The notes under the pieces were generated by a model, which saw only the letters and a list, made by a program, of their open reading frames with translations, was not told the DNA's origin and made no database searches. DNA of 64,000 bases from Thermalbibacter longus (GTDB lineage: Bacteria; Chloroflexota; Chloroflexia; Thermomicrobiales; Thermomicrobiaceae), in the NCBI RefSeq assembly GCF_023806485.1, contig NZ_JAMSLR010000001.1, positions 1 to 64,000 on the forward strand. The letters run 5' to 3'. Every line of letters begins with the position of its first letter. Position 1 is the first letter of the stretch. Positions 36,648-45,166 of the stretch are shown one piece after another. A program made the translations under genes and the position numbers.

Positions 36648-37685
36648 CTACTGCAAGCTCATCAGGTACGCGACAAGCGCTTCGATCTCTTCATCGGTGA
36701 GCTGTCGCGGAAGGACCATCTTGTTGCCGGGCTTGACGGCTTGCGGGTTTCTAAGCCATTGCGCGAGGTTCTCCGGGGTGTTTTCGAGCACCCCACCGGC
36801 GATAATACCACGACTCCCGACGTGGGTGAGATTGGGGCCGACCTGCCCCTTGGCGTCGGTTCCGGCAACAGCGTGGCAGCCGATGCAGGCATTGGCCGGC
36901 GTCAGGAACAGCTCGCGCCCCCGCGCGGCGAGCGGGTCGGCTGGCACCTCGGCTGCGGGTTGCTGCTGCTGGCGGATCCAGGCGTCGAACTCCTCCTGTG
37001 TCTGCACGATGACCTGGAACTTCATATTCGCGTGCTGGATCCCGCAGAACTCCGCGCACTGGCCCGGAAAGGTCCCTACCTCCTCCGGCGTGAACGACAG
37101 GACATTGTTCCAGCCAGGGATCACGTCGCGCTTGCCGGCGAGCCTGGGGATCCAGAAGCTGTGAATGACATCCTCCGAATCCATCTCGAGGCGAACCGGT
37201 CGATCGACCACCACGTGGAGCTCGTTTGCCGTCACCACGTTGTACTCGGGATACTGGAACTCCCACCACCACTGGTGGCCGATGACGCGGACAGTGAGGG
37301 CGTCCGGACCCGGGTCCCGATCCAGCTCGAACATCAGCGAGAGCGTGGGCACGGCGATGATCGCCAGGATGATGGCCGGAACCATCGTCCAGGCGATCTC
37401 TAATCTGGTGTTCCCGTGCAGTTGCTCGGGGCGCCGGTCCTCTCCCGGACGGCGGCGGAAGCGCCAGAGGGCGAAAAGCAGGATCGCGGTGACCAGGACA
37501 AAAACGAGGACGGAGAGCCAGAAGATCGGGACGAAGAGGTCCCAGATCTTGCGCATACTGTCCCCAGCCGGGCGATTGACCGACTGCGGACTTCCGCCGA
37601 TTACCGCGCAGCCGCTCGCGATCACCGGCAACAGCGAGAGCAGGGCAACGACCAGGGACCGCTTCCAGAGCCTCCCTCTCGTCAT
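36648..37685 (-). CDS. ctaC: Cytochrome c oxidase subunit II with fused cytochrome c (caa3 type)
   Basis: A 345-residue protein with a signal peptide and likely lipobox (LPVIASGC), two membrane helices, and a CuA cupredoxin domain with ligands in QCAEFCGIQHANMKF. A C-terminal class I cytochrome c domain has haem motif CIGCH and an MVLPRQLTDEEIEALVAYL tail with the Met ligand. The fusion defines a caa3-type oxidase taking electrons directly through its own cytochrome. ATG 37685 is chosen since AGGAG stands just upstream; a GTG four codons earlier overlaps that site. A strong promoter precedes it. Confidence 0.95.
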   Translation of the reverse strand: MTRGRLWKRSLVVALLSLLPVIASGCAVIGGSPQSVNRPAGDSMRKIWDLFVPIFWLSVLVFVLVTAILLFALWRFRRRPGEDRRPEQLHGNTRLEIAWTMVPAIILAIIAVPTLSLMFELDRDPGPDALTVRVIGHQWWWEFQYPEYNVVTANELHVVVDRPVRLEMDSEDVIHSFWIPRLAGKRDVIPGWNNVLSFTPEEVGTFPGQCAEFCGIQHANMKFQVIVQTQEEFDAWIRQQQQPAAEVPADPLAARGRELFLTPANACIGCHAVAGTDAKGQVGPNLTHVGSRGIIAGGVLENTPENLAQWLRNPQAVKPGNKMVLPRQLTDEEIEALVAYLMSLQ

Positions 37686-37757
37686 ACAGCTCCTCACTTC
37701 ACGCCAACAGGCGCCCGGGCCAACGCGTGCCCGAGCAGCTCCCCTTCTCTGGAAGCT

Positions 37758-37786
37758 ATCCTACACCAGTGCGAGGAACCTGTCAT
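37758..37786 (-). promoter_or_regulatory. Promoter of the ctaCDEF operon
   Basis: On the minus strand ATGACA (37786-37781), a 17-nt spacer and TAGGAT (37763-37758) face ctaC, whose ATG lies about 70 nt downstream. The -35 matches consensus at 5 of 6 positions and the -10 at 4 of 6. Confidence 0.55.
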
Positions 37787-37909
37787 GATCGGGATTTTCC
37801 CGACAAGTACGGGTGCTGCTTCCGTTATGCTCTGATCCAGGACGTCTAGATTCCGGAGATGGGGAATCTGGAGGTATCGCGGTCCACCTGCGGAGGGGTC
37901 AGCTATCGG

Positions 37910-38296
37910 ATGAATCGTGCGACTCTGGTCCGCGCTGCTCTGTGGGGTCTGCTCAAGCGCTGCCCGAAGTGTGGCGAAGGGAAGATTTTCCAGGGATGGT
38001 TCGCGCTCGTCCCACGCTGCCCGCGATGCGGCCTGGTTTTCGAACGGGAGGAAGGCTACTGGACAGGAGCTATGGCCATCAACATCGGGGTAACCGAGCT
38101 GGTCTTCGTGATCGCCCTGGTGGCCGGGCTCGTTCTCACGTGGCCTGCACCTCCGGTTGCCTGGCTGCTCGCGGTTACGATCGCCATCAATGCGCTGTTC
38201 CCGGTAGTGTTTTACCCCTTCTCGAAGACGATCTGGATCAGTATCGACCTCGCCCTCCACGCCCTCGATGAGCGCGAGTCGGCGCCGGGAGCCTGA
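37910..38296 (+). CDS. DUF983 membrane protein
   Basis: A 128-residue protein. The N-terminal double zinc knuckle is LLKRCPKCGEGKIF and RCPRCGLVFEREEG. Two transmembrane helices follow (TELVFVIALVAGLVLTW, WLLAVTIAINALFPVVFY). This is the DUF983 family, often encoded beside haem-copper oxidase genes. Here it diverges from ctaC. ATG 37910 is preferred because GGAGGGG lies 11 nt upstream; ATG 37859 would add 17 residues without similarity. The function is unknown. Confidence 0.82.
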   Translation: MNRATLVRAALWGLLKRCPKCGEGKIFQGWFALVPRCPRCGLVFEREEGYWTGAMAINIGVTELVFVIALVAGLVLTWPAPPVAWLLAVTIAINALFPVVFYPFSKTIWISIDLALHALDERESAPGA

Positions 38297-38491
38297 GGCG
38301 TTTACATGCCAGCGCGTCGACCTCAGTCTCTCTGATGCACGTCGCTGTGAAAGCGAGGAAACGACGCTGCTGGACGACCCGCGGCGCACTGCGCATCGTG
38401 GACGCCGCACGACCGGGAAGCGACGATCTCCCAGCAGGCAGCGGCATCACCGCCGGTGCCGGGCAGAGACCGAGCAGACCGGCGCAGCAGG

Positions 38492-39664
38492 TCAGCGGTT
38501 CGGTGTCCGGGCCGGGGCTTCAGCGTGCTTGCGCAGCGCGTGATGGTCTTCGGGGTTCTCCACGCGGTGCGGGCGGCTGTCCGATCCAGGTGGCGCTGTG
38601 ACACCGATCTGCGCGTGGCGGTCGAACGCTGCCAGCCGCGCGCGGTTGCAGCGCACCCGCACCCTGGTTCCCGGAGGGATATCGACGTACGAGGGCTGGC
38701 TGGTCTGGAGCTGCACCCCGCAGGGGAGCTGCACCAGATAGACCGTCTCCGGGCCCTGGAACTGCCGGGAGAGCACGACTGCGATCCCCTGAGGATCCGC
38801 TTCCAGCGACACGTCGCGGGGGCGGACCAGCAGCTCCACGAGGTCGGGAGAACTGGCTCTCGGTTCGAAGGCGAACCGGCCGAGATCCGACTCGGCGAGA
38901 ACGCCGTTCAGGCGAGCCGGCACGAAGGTCGCCTGGCCGACGAACTGCGCGACTGCCCGGTTGACCGGGTAGTGGTAGACCTTCTCCGGCGTATCGACCT
39001 GCTCGATGTGGCCTGCGAGCATCACGGCCATCCGATCGGCGATCGCCATCGCCTCTTGCTGATCGTGGGTGACTAGGACCGCGGTGATGCCGAGTTGCTC
39101 CAACAGGCGGCGGAGCTCCACGCGCATCTGCAAGCGAAGCTCCGTGTCCAGGTTGGAGAACGGCTCGTCGAGGAGGAGTACCTGTGGGTTCGGCCCGAGC
39201 GCTCGGGCGATTGCGACCCGTTGCTGCTGCCCGCCAGAGAGCTGGTGTGGGTAGCGGTCATGCACGTCCTCGAGCCCGGTGAGCCGGAGGAGATCGCGGA
39301 TTCGTTCACGCCGTGCAGACCGGGTTAGCCTGCCGAGACCGAATGCGATGTTCTCGGCAACAGTCAGGTGCGGGAAGAGGGCGTAGTCCTGGAAGACCAT
39401 CCCCACCCCGCGCCGTTCCGGCGGCACGAACCGGTCTTCGCTCGCGACCACCTCCCCGTTCAGCGCCACTGTACCGGCATCCGGACGCTCGAACCCGGCG
39501 ATGAGCCGCAGCGTCGTCGTCTTGCCGCAGCCGCTGGGGCCGAGCAGCGCAAGGATCTCGCCCCGGTAGACGGTGAGATCAAGGTCGCGGACGGCTGGCT
39601 CCTCGTTGCCAGGATACCGCTTCCAGACGCCGGAAAGCTGGATGGCCGGTTGCATGTTCCGCAT
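38492..39664 (-). CDS. Iron(III)-type ABC transporter ATP-binding protein
   Basis: A 390-residue ATPase. Walker A is LLGPSGCGKTTTLRLIAG, then the Q-loop VFQDYALFPHLTVAENIAF, signature YPHQLSGGQQQRVAIARAL and Walker B VLLLDEPFSNLD. A C-terminal TOBE-like regulatory domain (about 240-360) follows. This length and layout match the FbpC/PotA branch. It energises import by the adjacent permease. ATG 39664 is chosen, with GGGAGGACC directly upstream. It is third in a binding protein-permease-ATPase operon. Confidence 0.88.
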   Translation of the reverse strand: MRNMQPAIQLSGVWKRYPGNEEPAVRDLDLTVYRGEILALLGPSGCGKTTTLRLIAGFERPDAGTVALNGEVVASEDRFVPPERRGVGMVFQDYALFPHLTVAENIAFGLGRLTRSARRERIRDLLRLTGLEDVHDRYPHQLSGGQQQRVAIARALGPNPQVLLLDEPFSNLDTELRLQMRVELRRLLEQLGITAVLVTHDQQEAMAIADRMAVMLAGHIEQVDTPEKVYHYPVNRAVAQFVGQATFVPARLNGVLAESDLGRFAFEPRASSPDLVELLVRPRDVSLEADPQGIAVVLSRQFQGPETVYLVQLPCGVQLQTSQPSYVDIPPGTRVRVRCNRARLAAFDRHAQIGVTAPPGSDSRPHRVENPEDHHALRKHAEAPARTPNR

Positions 39665-39702
39665 GGTCCTCCCGCCCTGCTGCGATCGGCAGCGCTGCAA
39701 GT

Positions 39703-41403
39703 CTACCAGGTCGACGTTTCCGGCTCTCCGGTGTGCTTCCTGTCGCTCGCTGCTGCCGAGCGCCTCTGCTCAGCCGGCTGCTGGCGCCAGGTGAGGATTC
39801 CCATCGGGAGCGCGGCCACCAGGAAGAGCACCAGTGCCGGCAGCGCGGCGTGCGACCAGAACAGCTCGCGCGTCGCGTTCCACACCTCGGTGGCCAGGGT
39901 ATCGTAGCCGATCGGGCTCAGAAGCAAGGTTACCGGGAGTTCCTTGATCGTCGTCAAGAAGACCAGCGTGCCGCCGCTCGCGATGCCAGGCCAGAGCAGC
40001 GGCGCGGTTACTCGCAGCCAGACCCGGAGCGGTGGGTGGCCCAGGCTGCGCCCGGCCTCCTCAAGGTGCGGGCTGACCTGGAGCAGCGAGGCGCGCAGGC
40101 TGCCGACCGCTTCGGGAAGGAAACGGATCAGGTAGGCTAGCAGGAGCATAGCGAGCGTCTGGTAGAGCGGCGTCAGGTATCGGGCGCCGAACGACACTAG
40201 CGCCAGGGCAGTGACGATGCCGGGGAGGGCATAGCCGATCCACAGTGGCACTTCTACGGTTCGGCTGAGCCAACCCGTGTACCGGACCAGGAGGACGGCG
40301 ATGGGGAAGGCCGCCACGACCGCAAGCGCCGCGGCGAGCAACGACACCGATGCTGAGTGCCAGGCTGCTCGCCAGGTCAAGGCCAGCGGGTTTCCAGTCC
40401 GTAGTGCCTGGAAGAGCCAGTAGCCGATGACGGCGAGCGGCGTGCCGAGCGTCAAGAGCGTCAATCCACCACAGTAGGCTAGCCCGACCAGCTTCCACCG
40501 GCCCAGCCTGACCTGGCGACGGGGCCGGGCGGTTCCGGCGCTGCTCCGGTGGTACCGCTGCGGCCCGCGCGAGACGCGCTCGGCGGTGACGATGACGATC
40601 GTCAAGCCAGCCAGGATGAGTGCCAGCCCGGCGGCGGCGCTGCGGTCGAAAGCGAGCCGGTACTGGTTGTAGATGACCCGCGTGAAGGCGTCGAAGTTGA
40701 GCAGTGAGACCGCGCCGAAGTCGCTCAGGACATACAGAGCGGTGAGCAGCGCGCCGGAGGTCATGGCCGGGCGGAGCTGCGGGAGCGTGATCCGGAAAAA
40801 GGTGCTCCACGGCCCGTGACCGAGGGAGCGCGCCGCCTCCTCGAGCGCCGGGTCGAGCGATCCGATCACCCCGCGGAGTGAGAGATAGATGTAGGGGTAG
40901 GTGTAGAGGGTGAGAACCAGCCAGGCGCCGGAGAAGCCGTAGATCTCGGGTAGTCGCTCGATGCCGAACAGGGGCTGGAGCAGGCTCTGGAGAGCGCCGC
41001 GTGGCCCGAAGGCAGCGACGGCGGTGAACGCCCCAACATAGCTCGGTATCGCGATCGGCAGCGCAGCCAGCACTGACCACAACCGGCGACCGGGGAGATC
41101 GGTGCTCATGGTCAGCCAGGCGAGCGGGAGCGAAAGGACCGCGGCGCTGGCAGTAACTGCGAGGGCGAGCAGCATCGTGTTCTGAATCAGGACAAGAGTC
41201 CGGTCGCGCCAGAGGGTGGCGAGCGTGTCCTCGCCACCCCCGAGCGCGCGGACGACCAGGTAGAGCAACGGAATCAGCGAGACAACGGTCAGCGTGGCAG
41301 CCGGGATCCAGACCAGCGCGGGCACGCCCACCCGGGCGTACCGTATGCGCCGATCTCGTAGTTGCCGAGCTCTCGCCGGTGTCTCACCGATCCCGATCGT
41401 CAT
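39703..41403 (-). CDS. Iron(III)-type ABC transporter permease (FbpB-like, fused halves)
   Basis: A 566-residue membrane protein with about twelve helices and two permease domains in one chain. The EAA-type loops read LEEAARSLGHGPWSTFFRIT in the first half and LEEAGRSLGHPPLRVWLRVT in the second. Fused double permeases are typical of FbpB/SfuB ferric-iron importers. It lies between the binding protein and ATPase genes, separated by 38 and 19 nt. Confidence 0.9.
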   Translation of the reverse strand: MTIGIGETPARARQLRDRRIRYARVGVPALVWIPAATLTVVSLIPLLYLVVRALGGGEDTLATLWRDRTLVLIQNTMLLALAVTASAAVLSLPLAWLTMSTDLPGRRLWSVLAALPIAIPSYVGAFTAVAAFGPRGALQSLLQPLFGIERLPEIYGFSGAWLVLTLYTYPYIYLSLRGVIGSLDPALEEAARSLGHGPWSTFFRITLPQLRPAMTSGALLTALYVLSDFGAVSLLNFDAFTRVIYNQYRLAFDRSAAAGLALILAGLTIVIVTAERVSRGPQRYHRSSAGTARPRRQVRLGRWKLVGLAYCGGLTLLTLGTPLAVIGYWLFQALRTGNPLALTWRAAWHSASVSLLAAALAVVAAFPIAVLLVRYTGWLSRTVEVPLWIGYALPGIVTALALVSFGARYLTPLYQTLAMLLLAYLIRFLPEAVGSLRASLLQVSPHLEEAGRSLGHPPLRVWLRVTAPLLWPGIASGGTLVFLTTIKELPVTLLLSPIGYDTLATEVWNATRELFWSHAALPALVLFLVAALPMGILTWRQQPAEQRRSAAASDRKHTGEPETSTW

Positions 41404-41422
41404 CTCGAAGCCTGGTTTTGCC

Positions 41423-42595
41423 TCAGAGCAGCCCGACCTCTTGCAGGAGCGCCAGGGTCCCCTGGAGGTCGTCGAGATCCGAGAGGTCGATATCCGGTGT
41501 CTGGATCTCTTCCAGCGGGATCAGCTTCGGGCTCGCCGGAACACCCTCGATCAGCGGGTACTCGAACGTCTGCTCAGCGAAGTATTGCTGCGCCTCCGCT
41601 GACAACAAGTAGTCGACGAGTGCCTTTGCCTGCTCCTGGTTTCGACCGGAAGCCAGGATACCCACGCCCGCGACGTTGATGAGGGCGCCGGGGTCGCCGT
41701 TGCGATAGAAGTAGTTCTCGGCCGGCAAGTCCTGTCCCGCCTGGGCTTCCTCGCGCACGAGGTAGTAGTGGTTCACGAACCCGGCCTGGATCTCGCCAGC
41801 GATCGTCGCCTTGACGATGGCGGTGTTGTTCTCGTACCTCCGTGTCCCGAGCGCCTTCAACCCCTCGAGCCAGGATCGGGCCGCGTCGTCGCCGCGGAGC
41901 ACGCGCAGCGCGGTGACGAACGCCTGGAACGATCCGTTGGTCGGCGCCCAGCCCAGCCGGTCTCGCCACCGCTCGACGTTGGGGAAATCGAGGATGGAGG
42001 CGGGGATGTCGGCCTCGGAGAGCTGGTCGGTGTTGTACACGACCGTTCGGGCACGCCCGCTGATACCTACCCACAGCCCGTCAGGGGAGCGAAAACGGGG
42101 CTCGACGCGCTCCAGGACGTCGGCGTCGAGCTGGATGAAGCGTCCTTCGCGCGCGACCGCGCCGAGGGCGCCAGCATCCTGGGCGAAAAAGAGGTCTGCC
42201 GGGCTTCGCTCGCCCTCCTCCAGGATCGCGGCCGCCAGCTCGGCGGTATCACCGTAGCGGACGCGGACGTCGATCCCGAGGGCGCTCTGAACCTGATCCA
42301 TGAGTGGCCCGATCAAGCTCTCGCTCCGTCCCGAGTAGACGGTGAGCGAACCACCGATCGTCCCCCTGGCCGTCGGGGTGGCGGTTGTGGCTGCTGGTGA
42401 CGGTGAGGCCTGTGTCGCCGGCGTCACCGCGGCCGTGGCAGTCGGCTCGGCTGTAGCTCCTGTGCCGCCAGCCGCTGTCGGCGTCGGGCTCTCTTCCCGG
42501 CCGCCGCATGCCTGCAGCAGTGGTAGAGTGGTGCCGGCGGCCAGCGCGGCAACTGCCGTGCGCAGGAACGCCCTTCGATTTACACGGGGCTGCAC
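41423..42595 (-). CDS. Iron(III)-binding lipoprotein of ABC transporter (FbpA-like)
   Basis: A 390-residue protein. The N-terminus has a twin-arginine motif (NRRAFLRTA) and a lipobox (LPLLQACGG), then a Thr/Ala/Pro linker, so it should be a Tat-exported lipoprotein. The type-II binding fold starts LTVYSGRSESLIGPLMDQ. The adjacent tyrosines in GFVNHYYLVRE match the Fe(III)-binding YY of FbpA-like proteins, and the C-terminal hinge AGVGILASGRNQEQAKALVD is typical. GTG 42595 is chosen as GGGAGGG lies 6 nt upstream; upstream in-frame codons would destroy the signal sequence. Confidence 0.88.
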   Translation of the reverse strand: MQPRVNRRAFLRTAVAALAAGTTLPLLQACGGREESPTPTAAGGTGATAEPTATAAVTPATQASPSPAATTATPTARGTIGGSLTVYSGRSESLIGPLMDQVQSALGIDVRVRYGDTAELAAAILEEGERSPADLFFAQDAGALGAVAREGRFIQLDADVLERVEPRFRSPDGLWVGISGRARTVVYNTDQLSEADIPASILDFPNVERWRDRLGWAPTNGSFQAFVTALRVLRGDDAARSWLEGLKALGTRRYENNTAIVKATIAGEIQAGFVNHYYLVREEAQAGQDLPAENYFYRNGDPGALINVAGVGILASGRNQEQAKALVDYLLSAEAQQYFAEQTFEYPLIEGVPASPKLIPLEEIQTPDIDLSDLDDLQGTLALLQEVGLL

Positions 42596-42715
42596 CGAGT
42601 TCCCTCCCTCTCTCGCATTGTGAGCGGTGACGTCACGACCCGGGACGGTGACGCCATCGCACTCGCTCTCGTCGACCGCAGCCGGCGCGCGTCGAATCCC
42701 GACCAAGTTTGTCGG

Positions 42716-42748
42716 GATTATCGTAATCGAGCTGGTGGTGGTTGTCAA
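42716..42748 (-). promoter_or_regulatory. Promoter and candidate operator of the iron importer operon
   Basis: On the minus strand a consensus TTGACA (42748-42743), a 17-nt spacer and TACGAT (42725-42720) face the binding-protein gene. The inverted repeat GATTA-TCG-TAATC (42716-42728) covers the -10, where a repressor would block polymerase. The minus-strand reading GATTACGATAATC resembles part of a Fur-type box, but this is only suggestive. Confidence 0.6.
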
Positions 42749-42872
42749 GCGGCTTACCCTGCTTCTGTGGCTCCTCCGGGTAGCGAAACCAAGGCGGTAC
42801 GCGAGGTGAGGTCTGGGTGCGCCCGTTTCGCGTACCGTCGGGGCTTCAATATCACGAGTTGTAAAAACTCAC

Positions 42873-42905
42873 TTGACACGGATCGTATCAATACGATATA
42901 GTGTC
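42873..42905 (+). promoter_or_regulatory. Promoter and nested inverted repeat of hsp20
   Basis: TTGACA (42873-42878), an 18-nt spacer and TATAGT (42897-42902) form a strong promoter for hsp20. The spacer holds a perfect inverted repeat ATCGTAT-CA-ATACGAT (42882-42897), nested inside GACAC (42875-42879) and GTGTC (42901-42905). This is a candidate repressor site. It is not the CIRCE element and does not match the HAIR half-sites. Confidence 0.65.
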
Positions 42906-42975
42906 GCTAGACGGAAGGTCATCACCGTTCGAAAGCGGTGACGGTCGACACAGTTGACGAAGGGAGGGTCGAGCC

Positions 42976-43437
42976 ATGCTGGAGCGGTGGAGCCCATTGA
43001 CCGAGCTGGATCGGATCGTGAACGAGATGAACCGGTTGCTCGGGGAGACGATCGAGCGCGGGCGAATGCTGCCGCGGGCCTTGGTCTCGAGGCCGGCGAC
43101 CGATGTCTACGACACGCCGGAGGCGATCGTGATCAAGCTCGCGGTACCCGGCGCGCGTCCCGATGACCTCGAGGTGACGCTGGAGCAGAACACTGTGACG
43201 GTTCGGGGTCGCTACGGGTACGCGCTGAGCGAGGAGGAGGCGAAGAGGGCCACCTGGTACCGCCGGGAGATCGGCACGGGCCAGTTCGCCGAGAGCATCG
43301 TGCTGCCGGCTCCGGTCGACGCCGAGCATGCTCAGGCGACGGTGGAGAACGGCATCGTCACGCTGACCTTCCCGAAGGCCGAGCAGGCTCGGGTCAAGCG
43401 GATCGCCGTGCAGGCCGGGCAGCCACGATCCTCGTAA
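42976..43437 (+). CDS. Small heat shock protein (Hsp20/alpha-crystallin)
   Basis: A 153-residue protein. The N-terminal arm is followed by an alpha-crystallin domain (about 35-140) starting RPATDVYDTPEAIVIKLAVP, with the VTLEQNTVTVRGRY beta-strands and the consensus AxxxNGIVTLTFPK segment ATVENGIVTLTFPK. It acts as an ATP-independent holdase. GGGAGGG lies 7 nt before the ATG. The BON protein gene follows 39 nt later, probably in the same transcript. Confidence 0.93.
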   Translation: MLERWSPLTELDRIVNEMNRLLGETIERGRMLPRALVSRPATDVYDTPEAIVIKLAVPGARPDDLEVTLEQNTVTVRGRYGYALSEEEAKRATWYRREIGTGQFAESIVLPAPVDAEHAQATVENGIVTLTFPKAEQARVKRIAVQAGQPRSS

Positions 43438-43476
43438 TCGGGAGCACCATTCACGAGTCACAGGGGAGGTGAGCTG

Positions 43477-44151
43477 ATGGCGCCGCGGGTCAAGACCGAC
43501 GAGGAGATCCAGCAGGACGTACTCGACGAGCTGGACTGGGACCCGGAAGTCGAGGTCACCGACGTCGGCGTCGAAGTGGACGACGGCGTGGTGACGTTGA
43601 CGGGGACGGTCGATAGCTTCCTCAAGAAGTGGGCCGCCGAGCGGGCGGCGCTCCGGGTCGAGGGCGTGCGAGCCGTCGTGAACCACATCGAGGTGATCCC
43701 GAGAGGCGTAGGCGTGCGGACCGACACCGACATCGCTCGCGCGGTCGCCCTGGCCCTGGAGGAGAACCCCTCGGTCCCGGCGGACAAGATCAAGGTGCGG
43801 GTCGAGGAAGGCCGGGTCACGCTCGAAGGTGAGGTCGACTGGCACTACCAGCGGCGGGAGGCGGAGGAATCGGCCCGCCGCGTAGCCGGCGTCAAGTCGG
43901 TGATCAACCTGATCACCGTCAAGCAGCCGTCGGTCTCGGCGGAGAGTATCAAGGAGCGGATCGAGCAGGCCTTCGTGCGGCACGCGGAGCTGGATGCCGA
44001 GAACATCCAGGTTCGAGTGGAGAATGGCGGCCACGTGGTCCTGACTGGCACCGTCCGCTCCTGGGCCGAGCGCAAGGAGGCCGAGGAGGCGGCCTGGCGG
44101 TCTCCGGGCGTCACCAAGGTGACCAACATGATCCGGGTCCAGGTCCCGTAG
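43477..44151 (+). CDS. Triple BON-domain protein
   Basis: A 224-residue protein formed of three BON domains, at about 5-75, 80-150 and 155-224. Each has the pattern of a helix, VEDGVVTLTGTVDS-like strands and AxxVxGVxxVxN: VEVDDGVVTLTGTVDSFLKK, VEEGRVTLEGEVDWHYQRRE and VENGGHVVLTGTVRSWAERK. There is no signal peptide, so it is probably cytoplasmic. BON domains bind membranes or phospholipids; the soluble forms are linked to osmotic or heat stress. It follows hsp20 and is closed by a textbook terminator. Confidence 0.92.
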   Translation: MAPRVKTDEEIQQDVLDELDWDPEVEVTDVGVEVDDGVVTLTGTVDSFLKKWAAERAALRVEGVRAVVNHIEVIPRGVGVRTDTDIARAVALALEENPSVPADKIKVRVEEGRVTLEGEVDWHYQRREAEESARRVAGVKSVINLITVKQPSVSAESIKERIEQAFVRHAELDAENIQVRVENGGHVVLTGTVRSWAERKEAEEAAWRSPGVTKVTNMIRVQVP

Positions 44152-44459
44152 GCGGAGACTGCGACAGCACCGAGCCAGGGAGCCGGGCAATTCCGGCTCC
44201 CTGGCGCTTTTGCTCAGCCATCGGTGGAAGGTGTTCCCCCTCGCCTCGCCCGGTATCTCGTCTTCCGGCCGCGGATGCGCGGTTGGAGGTCAGGTTGCGG
44301 GCTCGAGCACCAGCCTGTCCGGCCCGAATTGGCTGTGCGTGCGACGCCCACAGAGGAGAAGCATCAGCGCGCAGGGAGCGATCGGCTATGGGAACACATT
44401 CCTGATCCCTGTTATCCGCTGGATAGTGCATCGAGGTGGATAACTGGATCGCGCGTGCC
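44152..44459. other. 308-base intergenic region after the BON gene
   Basis: Apart from the terminator at 44174-44212 I see no gene or clear regulatory site. It lies between the plus-strand hsp20-BON unit and the 3' end of a minus-strand small-gene cluster. Confidence 0.55.
44174..44212 (+). terminator. Intrinsic terminator after hsp20-BON unit
   Basis: GCCAGGGAGCCGG (44174-44186) and CCGGCTCCCTGGC (44193-44205) form a perfect 13-bp stem with a 6-nt loop, followed by GCTTTTGCT. It starts 23 nt after the BON stop and is the clearest Rho-independent terminator in the window. Confidence 0.85.
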
Positions 44460-44657
44460 TCAGGCGTGCTGGCATAGCCATGCCAGGAGAAGCATTGCGA
44501 TCACGACGGGGAGCGGCGGAGTGGTCCCGCACGCCGTGAGCGCGAGGAGCGCGACGGCGTTGATTCCGAGCGTCGCGCGGAGGTGGGTGCCGACGGCCTG
44601 GCGTGCCGTCGATGTCCCCTGCGACTTTATCGCGATCATCTCGTCGGATGGGCTCAT
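44460..44657 (-). CDS. Small membrane protein, unknown function
   Basis: A 65-residue protein with a polar N-terminal third and two hydrophobic segments (INAVALLALTACG and LPVVIAMLLLAWLCQHA). Its ATG overlaps the stop of the upstream gene as ATGA, which argues that it is a real, translationally coupled gene. I recognise no family. It is the last gene of the small minus-strand cluster. Confidence 0.5.
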   Translation of the reverse strand: MSPSDEMIAIKSQGTSTARQAVGTHLRATLGINAVALLALTACGTTPPLPVVIAMLLLAWLCQHA

Positions 44658-45106
44658 CGGCCCTTGCCCACGCTCCCGTTACCCAGTGGGATGAAGTAGA
44701 CCCAAATCCCCATGTCGCGGTCCAGCTCTTCCAATCCCAGCGCTGCCGTCGGTACGAGTACCAGCCCTGCCTCGACCTGGGTGCCCACCGGCGGCAGGCG
44801 GTCTGGGTCGGCCAGGCCGCTGTAGGCGCACCAATCCCGGCCCGGTGCCTGGTGGATACAGACCATGGTGAAGGCCTGGTCGCACTGCGCGATGGGTGTG
44901 CCGTCGCGGGCGCAGAACGCGGTCGCGTTCTCGTCGGGGCCGTAGGCGGTTATCTCGCCGCGGACGATCTGGACGGCCTGCTCCGGCCGGCCGAGCAGGG
45001 AGAAGACGAAGGCCGGCCGGAGGAGCGTCGCGCTGAGCGCCGCAACGGCCAGCAGGGCCGCCAGTAGGCTCAGGATCGCGACGATTCGGCAGCGTCCACC
45101 GGCCAT
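44654..45106 (-). CDS. Membrane-anchored protein of unknown function with four cysteines
   Basis: A 150-residue protein with one N-terminal hydrophobic helix (IVAILSLLAALLAVAALSATLL) and an extracytoplasmic domain holding cysteines in AFCARDG, AQCDQ, MVCIHQ and DWCAYSG, a likely disulphide set. No family is recognised. ATG 45106 is chosen because GGAGGAAGGAG lies upstream; GTG 45166, directly abutting the previous stop, is an alternative adding 20 residues. It is coupled to the next small gene through an ATGA overlap. Confidence 0.55.
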   Translation of the reverse strand: MAGGRCRIVAILSLLAALLAVAALSATLLRPAFVFSLLGRPEQAVQIVRGEITAYGPDENATAFCARDGTPIAQCDQAFTMVCIHQAPGRDWCAYSGLADPDRLPPVGTQVEAGLVLVPTAALGLEELDRDMGIWVYFIPLGNGSVGKGR

Positions 45107-45166
45107 TGCGGCGACATCTCCTTCCTCCATCTGCCCGGGTGGCAGGCGCGGAAAGCCGATGTGCAC

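Larger units (their letters stand above)
42596..42975. other. 380-base divergent regulatory region
   Basis: It separates the iron importer (minus) from hsp20 (plus). It contains one complete promoter in each direction, each overlapped by an inverted repeat: GATTA-TCG-TAATC (42716-42728) for the importer and ATCGTAT-CA-ATACGAT (42882-42897) for hsp20. No gene is supported inside it. Confidence 0.7.
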
